A DNA stretch of 64,000 bases from Sarcocystis neurona (taxonomy: Eukaryota; Apicomplexa; Conoidasida; Eucoccidiorida; Sarcocystidae): contig KL647310.1 in assembly GCA_000727475.1 (NCBI GenBank), positions 434,001-498,000 of the forward strand, in the 5' to 3' direction. Below the pieces are notes generated by a model, which saw only the letters and a list, made by a program, of their open reading frames with translations, searched no databases and had not been told where the DNA came from. The translations under genes were made by a program, and so were the position numbers. This document shows, piece after piece, positions 13,188 through 26,605 of the stretch (within the stretch, counting starts at the first letter, position 1; every line of letters starts with the position of its first letter).

Positions 13188-13529
13188 TTACATATATGCA
13201 TATAGGCAAGACAGCGTTTACTGACATATGCACGCACATCTCATTCGTATCTAATCTGCAAGGGACTGATGCACTGTGCACACACACGTAGTTCCTCAAC
13301 AGTGTTGTCCGTCTCCCACAATCTGTCGCTGTCTCCAGATCATCACATCCATACCAAGCTAATACGTATGCGTGATTGTAGTTGTATAACGAGTGGTGCC
13401 AATGCAGTAGAAATTGTCTGCAAAGGCGTATCACGGCCATACTGCAGACTGTCCTCTCTCTCCCTCTCTCCGCCTCCCCCGTACCTTTCTTGTTGACTTT
13501 TTTCGTATTGTAAGTGTGCCGTAGCTCAC

Positions 13530-13714
13530 CTTGGCAAGCGCTTCCTCACGACAAGAATGCTGGCTACCCTGCCTCGCATGGGGTCCATTCCCGTCTTGTC
13601 CATGTCAACCTTCAGGTATTTGGTCGGGCAGTCTTCTCCAGTCAATCCTGGAGGAAGGAACTCCGTGACATCCAGGCAGTCCTTTGGAAGATCATCCCAC
13701 ATGATACGCGCCGC
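13530..13714 (-). CDS. Exon 36: Asp-rich segment
   Basis: The acceptor (GATGTGTACAG) and a GTGAGC donor. 61 codons plus two bases: AARIMWDDLPKDCLDVTEFL, PPGLTGEDCPTKYLKVDMDK, TGMDPMRGRVASILVVRKRL. KVDMDKTG resembles the start of an EF-hand loop or an Asp-box, but no complete loop follows. The strand-like VASILVV suggests the return to a beta fold. Confidence 0.75.
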
Positions 13715-14044
13715 CTGTACACATCACCCCAGCAGCGGCAAGAGCAATCCTTTGGCAGCGTCACGACAGCAGAGGGAGGCAGCCCACCTTAGCTAAACAA
13801 GAACAAACACAGGTGAGAAAGCCGAAAAAACGAAACCCCCAGCAGCCGCACAGCAGTGACGAGAGCACCAAGACTGTGCTGCTACGCCGCCAACAGCAGC
13901 AGCAGTTGCTGCAGAAAAAACAACAGCTGTAGCAGCCACGAAAACAAAAGACGCATCTCTTAAAGGGGAGGAAAAACTGGTGAAGCACGTTCATGAGAAT
14001 CGGGAAGGCAGGTGGGAGTGGGCTGGAAAAAGGTACAAACGTTG

Positions 14045-14830
14045 CTGCAGTAGTGTTATCAATAGTAGTAGTCTCGTACTAGTGGCAGTAGTGCCAGGAG
14101 TTATAGGGTACTTGCAAGGTAGTGTCTCTTTCAGTAAATGGGCAGTGACAAGCTAACAGTAAGGCACAACCAAAACAAGTGATGCAAACAACAGTAAAGA
14201 CAGAAGGAAGGTAAATAACAGTGTTCGTAGTCGTGGTGGGAGTCGGGCTGTGTGGTGCAGCGTCGCTGTAGTAATACGAGTAGAGCTGCAGTAACAGTAG
14301 TAGTAGTTGTAGTGGTCCAGTTGTAGTAGTAGAGTAGTAGTAGTAATAATAATAAAATTAATAGTATTGTAGTAGTAGTGGTAATATTATAGTAATCCTG
14401 GCAGTAGTATAGTAATGGTAGTAGTCGTGGGAACAGTGTAATATTACTGTTAGTAATATATATATATATAATATATAGTACGTATATTATATATATACTA
14501 TATATATAGTGCAGGTAGTATAGTAGGAGCAGTATACCACTAATTGTAGCAGTAGTACAGCAGCAGCAGGATATGAGTAATAAAGCAATGTAGTAGTAGC
14601 AGTAGTAGAGCAAAGCTTGCAGCAATAGAGTGTACAAGCAGTAGTCGTAGCACCATAGCAGTACGGGTGGCGTGGTATTTGTTGTAATATAGCCCTGATA
14701 GTATTAGTACGTTAGGGAGGTAATAGTGACAAGAATAAAAGAAGTAGTGGTAGCGTAACTAGTGCTACCCGAGTAGTAGCCCTGAGGATAGTAACAGAGT
14801 AGCTGGCACTAGTACTAATAAGACTAGCAG
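14045..14830. repeat. Long AGT/GTA triplet-rich zone
   Basis: About 800 bases of interrupted AGTAGT on the plus strand with an AT-palindromic core near 14455-14510. It has no stable unit longer than three bases. Intron between exons 35 and 36. Confidence 0.85.
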
Positions 14831-15639
14831 TGGGAGTACCGAGATTGTGGTCCCCGTCGCCGTAGTGAAAAAGTGAGGGAGATGTGTGAATCATCATCAT
14901 AATAATAATAATAGAAGCGGCGACACACGTCAGAAAAGTTAACTTCATCGGGTAAGTGCCAGTACAAGAGTGAATGCAGGAGAAACAAGTACGTGTCGTA
15001 AGAAGAATACATGTTGTGAGCAGTGAATGACGTTGAAAAAAGTGTTAGCCCGTGTCCAGCAGACGGAGCCGAGACGGTACGAGAGCGGCAGGTTGAGGAG
15101 AAGGAGGTGTCGTATGGAAAAAAATCATATCGAAGCTACGAGGCACGTCTGTCTCTCTCTCTTTCTCCTTCTCCTGGATGTCTACATGCACATGCATACG
15201 TCTGTCGAGATAAAAAGCAGGGAATATATGCCCGTCGGCAGCAGGGTTCTCAGAAGCAGCACATCACAGAAAACAGCAGGGCAACTACGCAACGTCCCGA
15301 AAAAGAGAGCTAACTATGTCTGCTGCAGCAGGCAGCCGCGTGTCTGGCAATATTTGACCAAAGCCGCGGAGGCAGCACGAACAGAGAGCATTCCTTCTCT
15401 TCAACAATACTGCAACGTACGCTGTACATAGAAATCTTCAGATGAATAGTGCACCTCGTAGGCTTCCGAACTCCGACAGGGCGCGTCTTGCACGAGTGTG
15501 TCTACGGAGAATGTAGAAGGCTCAAACGTCTAACAAATGGATAGGCAGATAGGAGGGAGGGAGAAGCAGGCATTTATATCTAGGGATGCCTATAAAACAA
15601 GTGCAGGAGGACACTCAGGGGCACACGCCGAGAGGTCCA

Positions 15640-15760
15640 CCCATACGTAGGAATTTCTAGGAAATACCTGTGCGAGGGCATTCATAGATAAAGAGACACG
15701 CACCTAAACGCAGAAATTTCTAAAAGATCAGTGCACGAAGACAGTGACAGACACATGTGC
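15640..15760. repeat. Weak tandem duplication, about 65 bp
   Basis: GGAATTTCTAGGAAATACCTGTGC and CAGAAATTTCTAAAAGATCAGTGC share spacing and flanking text. Strongly decayed. Confidence 0.5.
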
Positions 15761-16100
15761 ACGGCGCACGTCACTAAATATCCAGACGGCAGTAATTTCA
15801 CACCTCTCGAGCACTTATAGAACAACAGACACACACATAAACATCTAAACACATATGAGAGTATGCACGTGGCTAAAAATATAGGACAGGACTGCACGCC
15901 CTCCGAGCAGTACGCCTTCGTAGACCGTGTATATGAATACGCGCAAGTACAACAGCAGTAATGTAAATACAGCACTTTACAGACAAGTCTGCGTGTACAT
16001 ATCTATATATATGCATATACGTATGTATATATGTTTGTGTATAGTTTTGGGCATCACACGTATGCACCTATGTGTACACACAACAGGAATAGTTACTAAC

Positions 16101-16412
16101 TTTATCAGAGACAATGACGCCAAGTTGCCTGAGGACCCTGCGAAAAAGGACAAATGTGACGTATCCCTTGTAGCCCGATACAGCAGCGACGGGGTCCCTA
16201 TTCCTGGCGAGTCTTCCCAACGCGGTGACAGGCTGGAAATAGATGCGTATCAGGCCTAGTTTGACTTCTCTTTCAGGAAGAAACTGCTGAATTTCTTCGG
16301 TGGAGTCAAGCGATATCAAGTTCCAAATGATACGGGAATGTCTGTGACTAATTGAAAGACCCAGCTTCGTCGCCACCTTGTGAAACATCTCGAACGAGAC
16401 CATACGCATGCT
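16101..16412 (-). CDS. Exon 35: helical segment
   Basis: The acceptor (GTTTTTGCTGCAG) and a GTTAGT donor enclose exactly 104 codons in phase 0. Helices SMRMVSFEMFHKVATKLGLS, RIIWNLISLDSTEEIQQFLP and YVTFVLFRRVLRQLGVIVSD. An internal intron is possible around 16270 but is not needed. The 2.4-kb intron that follows contains the long AGT-type triplet zone (14045-14830). Confidence 0.75.
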
Positions 16413-17471
16413 CTGCAGCAAAAAACGCAGCAGCGACGGCCAAAGAGCTCATCGATATAGCAGTAGCAGCAGCAGAAAAGCAGCAGCAGAGATCGAGACG
16501 CAGCAAGACGGACGCACGAGCAGGGTGCAAGCAGTTGCGCGCGGGGGGCCGGGGTACCATGAAGAGTGACAAACAGAGCAGCAGCAGGAAACGGCTACAG
16601 CGGCGCAGGAGAGGAGAAGCTGCAGGAAGCAGCCCACCAGCAGAAGGAAAAAAGCAGGCGAGGATTCACTAGGATGTGAGAGTGAAATAGGCAATTCTGT
16701 GTCCTTTCTGTGTAGGGAGAGTTCTAACGAAGACACGTGTACAGAGGCGCGACGTCGGGCAGAAGCATTAAATACGCGCCGGAAACCTACACGCAAATGC
16801 ACTCATGCGTACACTCTCTGTCGGCTTCTTCCTACGTACTTCTACACACTTATATCTACACGCCGACGTACACAGATATACGCGTGTGTCGACGCGTGTG
16901 TATCTCTGTCTCTATCCGCATAACCTCATCTCAGCGGTCACCGTGATCCTCTATTCAAACGTGTAGATATATACTAGAGGAAGACAGGGAAGACACGGAC
17001 AACGCATACGGCGTTTGTGAAAAAGTTCGACCGGGAGAATGGATGCAATCGTTTATGGACGCGTCTCTCCATATACACACACGTACACGCACGCGCACCT
17101 CTATGCAGGGACATCGACAGATATGAACTCCCACACAGATACGGAGGACGTCTGCTGCAGTAATGCAGACATGGGCACAAAATGAGACCGCGTCTCCATA
17201 CCTACACAAGCATAGAGATACCTGTATGCTAGGAAGACCTGCAAACCTAATGTTTCCCCAGGAGCGAGAGAACGTGTCGCCTCCACGTCCGGCACGCGCA
17301 GACACGCACGCACGAGATCTCGCGGGTTGTTACGCTGCTGTCCGCGCAACGTAGATAATCGCCGAACTCCTGCGCCCGTAAGAGCCTGGCCCGTGGCGAT
17401 TCGTACTGGTGTGAATGTATACATGTATATATATACATATATATATAGGGTTCTGACGAATGCTCTCTCAC

Positions 17472-17818
17472 GTCGTCAACAGTTTCGAAGCCGGCTTCTG
17501 CGATGGCCTGGGAGTCCTGGACGTCTTCGGTGGAACCGAAGTGACGCAAGGCCTGCTCCTGAGTGAAGCCCCCGAGCTGTGCGATGCCTGCCTTGGGGCC
17601 CTGCTTCCTGCCGCGCAGTCGATCTCTGCCTCGGCGCATCTCGGAGACCTGCGGCTGGAAAAGCTTGTGAATTTCTTTGACGAACTCGAACATCTGCGAC
17701 TTGCCCATGTAGCCGGGACACGAGGACGTTAGGCGATCGAAGGCGCGGAACAGCTCCGGCGTCCAGCGCGGATCTTTGCGAAGAGTCGTCCAGTCCAGCA
17801 CATCCGTCACCTCTTCGT
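17472..17818 (-). CDS. Exon 34: helical segment
   Basis: The acceptor (TGCTGGGCAG) and a GTGAGA donor enclose 115 codons. Text includes EEVTDVLDWTTLRKDPRWTP, ELFRAFDRLTSSCPGYMG, MFEFVKEIHKLFQPQVSEM, a basic Gly-rich part (GRDRLRGRKQGPKAG) and a helical end (STEDVQDSQAIAEAGFETV). The paired helices around SSCPGYMG look like a degenerate EF-hand. Confidence 0.8.
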
Positions 17819-18549
17819 CTGCCCAGCACGCGCACACAGACCCACGCACGCCAGACGCGTGGACACACCTCTGCAGGCGTGCGTGCTCACACGTCCACAC
17901 AACTGCTCGCTGGCCCTACAGCAGCGGATCTCTTCTCGCAGCTTCGCACGTATACGCCGGCCGGCGCCTGACGGCCGTGGGCAGCCTCACACCGAGAGAG
18001 ATGCGCGTAGAGGGCGACGGAGAGAGACAGGGGGGGGCACGTGTGGCGAAGGAGGCACACATGCACACACCGAGATCCACAGGTACATACACATTCACAT
18101 AGACAGAGATATACGTAGATAGCGAGACGTGCGCAAAGGCGTGTACGTAATAGGAGTTGTCAGGAAAAGGAAGGATCTCCGTGCTACTGAACATTCCAAC
18201 CCCGTGATGTGTACAAACGTGTAATTTCCCCGCACGTGTTTGGATGTGTCAACACGACCGTACCATCTCTCCGCGGAATGGAAAAAGAGTAACACAGAAA
18301 CACCTCTGACCCTCAAAGCAACTAATTCAAATGTTCCAAAGGGAAAGACACAGATATATTCCAACGTTCGTAGAACTTTACATTGTAGGCACACACGCAA
18401 GTGCATAATAGAATAAATATATATATATATATTGCGGTATACACTTATATATATATTTATATATAAATGTACAACACAGCACCTACGTATACACTTGTGT
18501 GCTACACGCATGGAGATATATATATATATATATACATATTTGTGCTTAC

Positions 18550-18837
18550 TTGAGTACTCTATGTGACAGACGGGAGAATCTCTTCTGAGTCCGAGTCTCT
18601 CGAACGCATGCAGCACATCTCCGCGATCATCTGTGTAAACTGTGCCGATTTTTAGATGTTGCAGACATGCAACAACGCCCGAAAAGTTCAGGCGGTTGTC
18701 CGTAAGCAGTTGTATCGCCTCGTCAACGAGACTGAGAGGGAGAAATCCGGCTTTGTTGCTAAGTTGGTCAAACACTGCTCGCATGCGCAGCAAATTCAGT
18801 CGTCGCCGCTTCTGGGTGGCGTCCTCTGCAGCGTCAT
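18550..18837 (-). CDS. Exon 33: helical, EF-hand-like segment
   Basis: The acceptor (TCTGTGGTGCAG) and a strong GTAAGC donor enclose 95 codons. A charged start (KRRRLNLLRMRAVFDQLSNK) runs into AGFLPLSLVDEAIQLLTDNR, an EF-hand-like helix-loop-helix. It then gives LNFSGVVACLQHLKIG, a second short loop (TDDRGD) and a helix. The upstream intron is TC-rich in sense for about 250 bases (18840-19100). Confidence 0.8.
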
Positions 18838-20080
18838 CTGCACCACAGACGCGCAGACCGACACGGAAGAAACGGCCTGATGGTCGCGGACAAAAAGAGC
18901 TGGAGAAGGAAAAAAGAGGAGGGAGAAGAAACAAGAGCAACTAAGCAGTCCCCCAGGACGAGAGGCAGTGCGGGGCGGCACAGGAGCCGAGCCTTTGCAC
19001 AGGGAAATGAGGAGGCAACGACGAAGAGAAGATTAAGCAAGAAAAACAGGGCGAGAAAAGTACAGAGAAGAAGAGGCAGGGGAAGAGAAGCAAAAAAGGC
19101 TTTACCAGGCGTTCACAGTTCGGAGAGAATTGACGCGTTCTAGGGTAACTTGATACGCTACGCAATCATGAAACGTACGGGGACGTACGTATCAGAAAGG
19201 CGTGTTTACCGTGAAAGACAGGCAGGAAGGTGAAGAGATTACGAGGAATCTGTGACGTTGTACACAACATGTGTATGTGTATATTCATCTATGTGTATAT
19301 ATATATATGCATTAACATGCACGTACAGATGTGTGGATGCATATACATAAACGTGTACGTATATGCATGTGGTGAGAGAAGGAGAAAGCGGCAGTGAGGA
19401 CCCAGTAGGTGCACACGGCCGCACGTAGGCGGACAGTTAAGGAGAGCTACCTTCTGCATATATACTGATATGTATAGATAGAGAATTACGAGACATACAG
19501 ACACTGTAACCCCATGACTCGACCTCTTTGAGGCGCCCACATAAGGAAAATATTTCCTGAGAAATCCATATGCATTTATGTATGTACTCATACATATACA
19601 CACACTAGAGTGCACACGCGTCTTCAATGCATATATTCATAAAAAACGTTCTCGTATGTGCGCATACGTGTGTAGACGTGTAAAGGCATAAATTTATACA
19701 TATACATATACATATATATAGGCACACGCAGTCATATATACATATATATATATATATGCTTCTGTATGCACATATGTGTGACGTCTCACATGTGTATCTA
19801 TGCACCCAGGGACATACGCCCACACACACAAGCACATACACACACACACACACACACATGTCTCTGTGCAGACTCCGTAAGGCCGCAGTCAGGAGACAAC
19901 TAGCGGGGACCAAACAGAGCTACATTACCTCAGTGCAGGAGTTTGGCACTGCCCCCCGTGATGACAAGCGGCAAACGTGGAGATGTATATAGACATATTT
20001 CCACGTGGAAATCTCAGACACATCTATGTGCATGGGTTTGAGAAACGCGTTTCGGCATTCTTTTTTTTTCGAGCGCGCAC

Positions 20081-20215
20081 TTGAAGAAAACCCGAGGAGT
20101 TCGTCCAGCACCTCAGAGGACATCATGCCCCCGTACTCGTCCACGCCCACGGCGCCGCCAGGCAGCACGTCGACGTTGATGTCGTTGCCCATCAGCTGCA
20201 CGAGAAACGTGAAGC
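20081..20215 (-). CDS. Exon 32: segment with Gly/Asp-rich loop
   Basis: The acceptor (GCTCTACGCTACAG) has the right phase. The donor GTGCGC is chosen because it leaves the one base exon 33 needs. Text: FTFLVQLMGNDINVDVLPGG, then GVDEYGGMMSSEVLDELLG. The Asp/Asn/Gly-rich middle followed by a Glu-rich helix is reminiscent of a calcium-type loop but is not canonical. Confidence 0.65.
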
Positions 20216-21655
20216 CTGTAGCGTAGAGCAAGGATTCCAGCAGACCCGTCTAGTATGTGTCAAGACAAGTATCGACACATGGGTACGAGGAGGTAGCCAC
20301 AGAGACACAGCGCGTAAAGCCGCACCAGGCGGAGAGCTGCTGCACTGGCGACGGACTACCGCCACACACCTGGATGTCTCTCCGCTTGTGCATCAGTTAT
20401 TATCCTCGTCTGCGTGCCCCTGTGTAGTGGAAGGGGCGTTCACGGAAGCAACCAAGCCAGCAAAAAGCATCTACTCACATACCTGTATAAGGAGAGACAG
20501 GGGGAAGACCGTCACTCTGTGTGCCCGTGTGCGTGGGCGGATGTGTACGCACGTGTAAATGCACGTGTGTGAAGCTACGCATCAAGCAATGCGGGAAACT
20601 TCCTCTCAACTTCCTGATAACAAGGGTGCGCTGGGGAACGCGAGACCGGAACAACATTGCGGTGCAGCGGGGAAATTAAGGTGCAAAAACAGTCTCCCAG
20701 GTCGCTCAAAATATTTACACTCGCGTGTGTATAGACACCTACACGTACGTGTACTGCCGGATGTAGGTGTGTGGGTGCACGTACATATATATGCGCATAC
20801 GTCTGTACGTACGCATGGGTATTTTAACGTAAGTAGGTATGCAGGTACCAGCCCGCAAGTACACACTAAGGTGTACGTATACGTGTAGACATGTATACGC
20901 ACATGAGAATACACACATCCATCTCCGTACACGTCAAATGAGAGGGGAAGCGAGAAGGAGACGAAGCAAAAGCCACACGCAGACAAGCGTCTCCTCAGAT
21001 AAACACATATATATATACACACAATTGTGTACCTAGATATGTCTGTATCTGCAGGAAACGCCTTGGGGGTGATTCACGTATGTTACAGCGAGGCGGCGAG
21101 GTTCTGCATGGAAGTGAAGGTGCACGTGTGCATCTGGATGTATCTCTGTAGATGTATACATTTATGTAGTAAAACGTAAATGTACAAATGTCGTCCGGTA
21201 CAGGAAAGGTAGCCGCGTAGCTGTGCACGTGAGGCAGTCTTGAGCCACAACGTAAAAGCCGCAGCAGCTGCAAAGCAGTTCCTCGGCCACACCCCAGGTA
21301 GGGACCATATGCCGTGTGTGTGCCAGTGGCAGCGGCGGCGCGAAGGATTGTCTTCGAAGCTGTTTACAGCAGCAAATAGGGTCTACTCTGTGTACGTGCT
21401 ACGCGGCAGTACCTCATAGAGATGTGCAATGGCTATAATGCGTTGTAAGAGGTAGAGAGCTCTACTTCGTACAGCAATAACAGGTGCAGCAACAACAGCT
21501 GCAACAGGAACACCAGCGGCCGGAGCAAGGGTGCAGACGGGAACGCCTCTGGACTCAGACGCAACGTTAAACTGGCGCCAAAACGACGAAGAAGCAGAGA
21601 GGAGGAAGAAAAACAAACGGGGGATTCAGGGTAAGAATAAGAAAAGGAGACCTAC

Positions 21656-21809
21656 AATTGAACCAGAGGTTTCGACTGACGATGTGATTCACCACTTGGA
21701 CGAGCTGGGTGGCAGATATCATGCGCTGCAGCCTTCCGCCGAGTTGCTTGTCTAATGCGTCGGTAATAAGTTTCAAACAGGCTTGTTCTCGAGGACACAA
21801 GACTTCAAG
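21656..21809 (-). CDS. Exon 31: helical segment
   Basis: A strong acceptor (ATCCTGCTGCAG) and a GTAGGT donor. 51 codons: LEVLCPREQACLKLITDALD, then QLGGRLQRMISATQLVQVVN. Continues the helical bundle of exon 30. The 1.4-kb intron after it contains CAG- and CA-rich DNA. Confidence 0.75.
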
Positions 21810-23120
21810 CTGCAGCAGGATACACGCACGCAGAAGCAAAACATTCTGTCAAAGCCCCGGATCAACGCTGCCGTCTCACGTTATCCCCAGAAAACACAGG
21901 ATCCCACTACTGAAAGTAGAGCGAACGACGCACGCACAGGGTAAGAAACGTGTCAGCAAATCGAATGCGCCGCAAGTCTCCTCCCGCAGCAGCACGGATG
22001 CAGAAAAAGTGAACACTAGAAAAGAGAGAGGATTCGCACGCAGACAGAAAAGCCCCAGGACAGCGGCGAAAGGCGCACGTGGTTCTCGCTCCGACCCACG
22101 CTCCAGCAGCAGCACGTGCAACAACTCCTCTGTCACTATCCCTCCTAGATCTCCGGCTAGAGAACGAGATGGCTGGCTAAGCCAGACCGGTATTCCAACT
22201 CCGCACCAATGTAACTACGACATATTAAATCAAATGCACGAACTTCCAGGTGAATCCACGCATATATGTGGAAAGATACGCGCGTTGTCCAGCGTGTTCA
22301 CATGACATTGAGAACTCCCCCCACGTCGACGGCTTGCCCCGCTCCAGCCGTCTGGTCGGCATTTCTTCTTCCCAACTGTTTTCCACATAGATGTCAACAG
22401 GAGCCGGTGCCCCTCGGAAGAAAGCGTTGAACTGCTTCTACAACTGCGAACGTGGGGGAGTCACAGACGCACGTCTGCAGTGGAAAGCAGGACGGAGTTT
22501 GTCTCGTGAGCGGCTCTGCAAACGTGAGGCCGTCACGCAGACTTGGACACGTACACAAAGATAAAAGACAGAGAGACAGAGAAGCGGAGGGTAAGGGAGC
22601 AACCGGGCAAGACACATGAGGAAGAGAGAGAGACGGGACGAAAGGGAGAGAGAAAAGGATACAGAGACATATAGACAGAAAATGAGACTGAGGGAGACAC
22701 AGAGATAACGAGGAAGAGCCTGACAGACAGAAGCATGTAAAGATTATCTTCCGCGACGTACAGACACGCAGGGAACCCACGTTCGTCCTTCCCGCCAAGG
22801 AGAGCAGTTCACACGCATACATAAGAAAACACACAGACAAGGAAAACTCTGCTTTGATTCGCGTTGGAAAGAAATTTTCAACTCCCTTCCGAGCGGCTGC
22901 GTCTGTCGCTCGGCGGAGAAAACGATTCTTGACCGTCGTTCATAGATCAGTGTAAGAGTGCAAAGTTCATACAGGTGGCCGCCCGTGGTACCCGCACAAC
23001 AAAACCACACAAACACAGACAGATCCAAGTGTCTCCTGCTCTTTACTTTTTTCTGAGGGAGGAAGTAATTATTTTTTGTCTTCCCCGGACGCAACGGGCA
23101 GGAATGCAGGATTTCTTTAC

Positions 23121-23597
23121 CTCTACTGTCTGACCGCCATCGGCAGGAATCTGAACAGTGGCAGAGACGAAATGGTCTCTGCCGAGCAGCTGGAGCGCGT
23201 GGAGTGTTTGCGAGATGAGGTGCACTTGGAGCTGCACCTGCAGCGCTCCCTGGGCCCTCCAGATGTGAATAAGAATTTGCTTGATTGTCTGGTCCTGCTC
23301 GATTCTGTATTTCTGCAGCGCCCGCAGCAGCTGGTTCGCGGTCTTGGGAGGGGGCAGGGAGAGCAGTTCGGCGTTCGACGGGAAGACGTCGGCCTTTGTC
23401 AGCTCGAGCGACTCGTTCAGCAGGCGACTCGCCTTCATTGAAACTTTCTGGGGAAACACATTGTCGTAAAAGTCCTGCACTTTGCTCCGCACATTGTGGG
23501 ACTCGAACATTGCCGTGTGTACCAGACGAAACTGACGGGAGAGCTCTTGAATGAATTCCAGGTGCAACATTTTCAGCAGCGTCACGAATCTGTCCTC
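23121..23597 (-). CDS. Exon 30: long helical exon
   Basis: The largest exon of the window that is complete at both ends: 159 codons between the acceptor GTTCTCGCAG and a GTAAAG donor, phase 0 at both ends. Helix-rich: EDRFVTLLKMLHLEFIQELS, KVQDFYDNVFPQKVSMKASR, ELLSLPPPKTANQLLRALQK, then IKQILIHIWRAQGALQVQLQ. No membrane segment. Probably an alpha-helical bundle in the cytosolic region. No family recognised. Confidence 0.8.
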
Positions 23598-24903
23598 CTG
23601 CGAGAACACAGAAAGTCGAACGTCGGAGTATCACACCTCAGGCACTAGGAAGCCGACACAAACGCCGTGTACGTCCGTGTCTACGGAAAGGAAATAATGA
23701 ATGGAATCCTCAAACTGCACCAGATTCGTTCATCCTTGTCCGCAACAGACTAAGCAGGACAGTCGAAGTGTGTCTGTCAGGAAGACGAGGAGGACAGGAA
23801 ATTGCAAGTCGGCTTCGCCTTGTACACTTCACCACAAGACGCAGAGAGACCTGCAGGACCCTGTGGGGACTGCAGGCACAGAGAGAGATCTACACGTGTA
23901 GACAGGCGGCCCGACGACGACGCTTTTACAAGCAAAGGCCCGCAGCAGCGTCTTGATCGCTCCCGTTAGTGAGACAAAACAAAAGAAGAAGTGCGTGTGG
24001 AGGCGTATACACACGTGTGCAGCAAAGAGGGCAGAAAACGGTGAAGGTGTACGTGGATACGTATATCAATGTCGAGGAGAAGAAAACATGTGAGGGAGAA
24101 CAACAATGCGAAGAGCACTTTCTCGAGAAACGACGGAAGTAAATCTACGTATCTGCATGTGGTGCAGACGCGTTTCGGCCAAGGGGGAAGCATCACACAA
24201 GACCAGATACATGTATAACTGTCAGTGTACATGAGTCTACAGGGATATACTCAATTTCGTCCGTAAGAGAGAACAAGTGCACAAACCGGAACCTACACAC
24301 ACGTGTACGCGTATGCTTCAGTAAAAACTTCTAGACACATTTCACAAATTCCTCTGAAATGCAAGCCGCACGTACGGGTAAAGGAGAACATAATGCATGC
24401 ATAGGTACACGTCTGGCGGCTGTCCGACACCAAATCAACCACGTGTGTCTCCCTATCACTGCCCTCTTTTCAAAGGAGCTTGCTGAACACCATACAGCTT
24501 TCAGGTGCCTACCTGTCTCTCTCTTCCTCTTTATATATATATATATCTATACATATACATGTGTGTCCTCCTGTTTGTCTGCCTATATATCTACCTATGT
24601 GTCCTCCGACTTATCTGCATATATATATAGGTATGTGCCCTCCAATTTCTCTGCATACAATACATATATACATATATATATATACATATGTGTCCTCCAA
24701 CATCGCTGCATAAACGGACCCACATAAATATATAAATACACGATGCTGTACGTGCAGCAGGAGCTACCGTCGCACACGTAGACAGCACACAGTATTTCAG
24801 CGAAGCTCCACCCACGAACGACTGATTGTGTCTGTTGCTAGGTGGCCCGTAGACACACGTGTACAAAATAACTGCTGAACGAATGTCAACGCAGCAGGCG
24901 TAC

Positions 24904-25102
24904 CTTTTTCGTAGTTGCGGTATCTTCGACACCGCCAGTAGCAGCGGTGGAGATGCGTCCCAGCCTCTGTGCGGGGCCTGCTGCGGCGCCGCTGCCCCCA
25001 AGCAGCGCGTCCTTCCCGAATATCGGCGCCAGCAGGAGCATGTGCGTCTCCAAAATTTTGGACGCCAGGAAGGGCACCGAGGTAATTAGTTCGTCGATAG
25101 CA
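24904..25102 (-). CDS. Exon 29: helical segment
   Basis: The acceptor (CGCACCCGCAG) gives one base; the donor is GTACGC. 66 codons: AIDELITSVPFLASKILETH, then MLLLAPIFGKDALLGGSGAA and a Gly/Ala/Thr-rich tail. An amphipathic helix pair followed by a flexible linker. The preceding intron contains a decayed tandem repeat of about 183 bp at 25498-25830. Confidence 0.75.
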
Positions 25103-25497
25103 CTGCGGGTGCGATTAAATAAAAGCAGTATCCCCGCACGCAGACACATACACGCAGGGGGTCGACAGGCGCAGGAAAAGAGAAGGGGAGAACAAAATTC
25201 TAGAGAGGAAATTGACACGCGTAGATACTCACACAGATACACACACAGACGCAGATGCACATACATATATATCTATATATGTCTCTATATATCCATCTCT
25301 ATCTCTCTCTATATATACACATATGTATAGATATGTGTATTGCCTACTTTTCAAGCTTGAAAGGCTTGTGAGGTAAGTGCAACTGCGAGTCACGAGCAAC
25401 GGGGAAAACTTGAGCGCGACGTCATTAGAAAGCAGGGAGAAAGAGGTATCGAATTAAAGGGCAATGGCAGACCTGGTGGCCAGCAAGATATATCTAC

Positions 25498-25836
25498 GCT
25501 GCTGATGGTACAATTATACCCAAAATATACGCCCACTGCAAGGACCTCAAAGCTATATAAATATATATATATATATATACGTATAGGTATATACAAATAC
25601 GCTATTACAACTATATACAGAGATACACAGAACACTTGCCCAGCGGCATATGTTTGATTTCGTGTATCTAGATTTTCTATGCTGCTGATGGTCAATTACG
25701 TAGATAGCGACTAGTAGGATCCTCCCATTATATACGAGCACATGTGCTACGACATTTGCATAGGTGGACACGCACAGAACACATGCCCACCAAGACCTAC
25801 TTCTGTTCACGTATCTAGGTGTTGGGCTGCTGCTAA
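25498..25836. repeat. Decayed tandem repeat, about 183-bp unit
   Basis: GCTGCTGATGG at 25498 and 25681, and GCTGCTGCTA at 25826. Each unit also carries CACAGAACAC(T/A)TGCCCA and a GTATCTAG motif. Intron between exons 28 and 29. Confidence 0.7.
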
Positions 25837-26037
25837 TACAACAGTTACATATTTATATATATACATACACGGCGACTACTAGCACACTTCTAGTATAAAC
25901 ATACGTGCTAGTGGAATTGTGCAAAAAGATACATGCACCCCAGGACTATGTCAGTGGTGCTCTCTTCTCTTGTGAAATGCGCCTGTTTCACCGCATGCGC
26001 TATTAAGGGAAGTCAAAAGCGAGGCGCAGCTCCCCAC

Positions 26038-26060
26038 CTTCTGCGGGGGTGACTGCAGCA
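26038..26060 (-). CDS. Exon 28 (tentative 23-bp micro-exon)
   Basis: The acceptor GCTGTTGCTGGCAG and a GTGGGG donor enclose 23 bases (CCSHPR plus two bases), the length needed to connect exons 27 and 29. A 15-base variant using the next AG would break the phase. This is the weakest exon in the model. Confidence 0.3.
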
Positions 26061-26605
26061 CTGCCAGCAACAGCACACGATTGATAGATGTCTACGCGTC
26101 TGTGAAGGCGCGGCTCCGTAAGCATTCTCTCATTGTCTGCGTGACAGGCGATGTGCGTCTGTCCACGCACTACCTGGAGAGGCACGCGTCTACAGCTCGC
26201 CTCTGCAGGCCTTTCTGCGCGGGTTCGCCTGCCTAGTGTGTGTTCACAGTGTCTGCGTCGTCTTTTTATTCTCCTGGGCGCAGGCAGGCGACAAGGCAAA
26301 ATGTTGGCGCTCCCTTTCTCTGCTAACGCGCGTGGGTGTATCCTTCCTAGAAAAGAGTCTCTCGCGTCCCGCATGTATGTGAATGCGTGCACCTGTGTGT
26401 GTGGGTGTGTGTGCACGTGTGTACATATAAAAGGCGAATGCGAACGGATGGGATACGTAAAGAAAGTTTTCTGCATATGTCGCCTCTGAAAGAGGAGCCG
26501 ACGAAGTGGGGGTTACTACACGAAGTGTGCGCACTATCCGGATACGTCTAGAGTGGAGTACGGATGGATGTATACACACGCGTCGATTACGTGTAGGAGA
26601 ACGTA

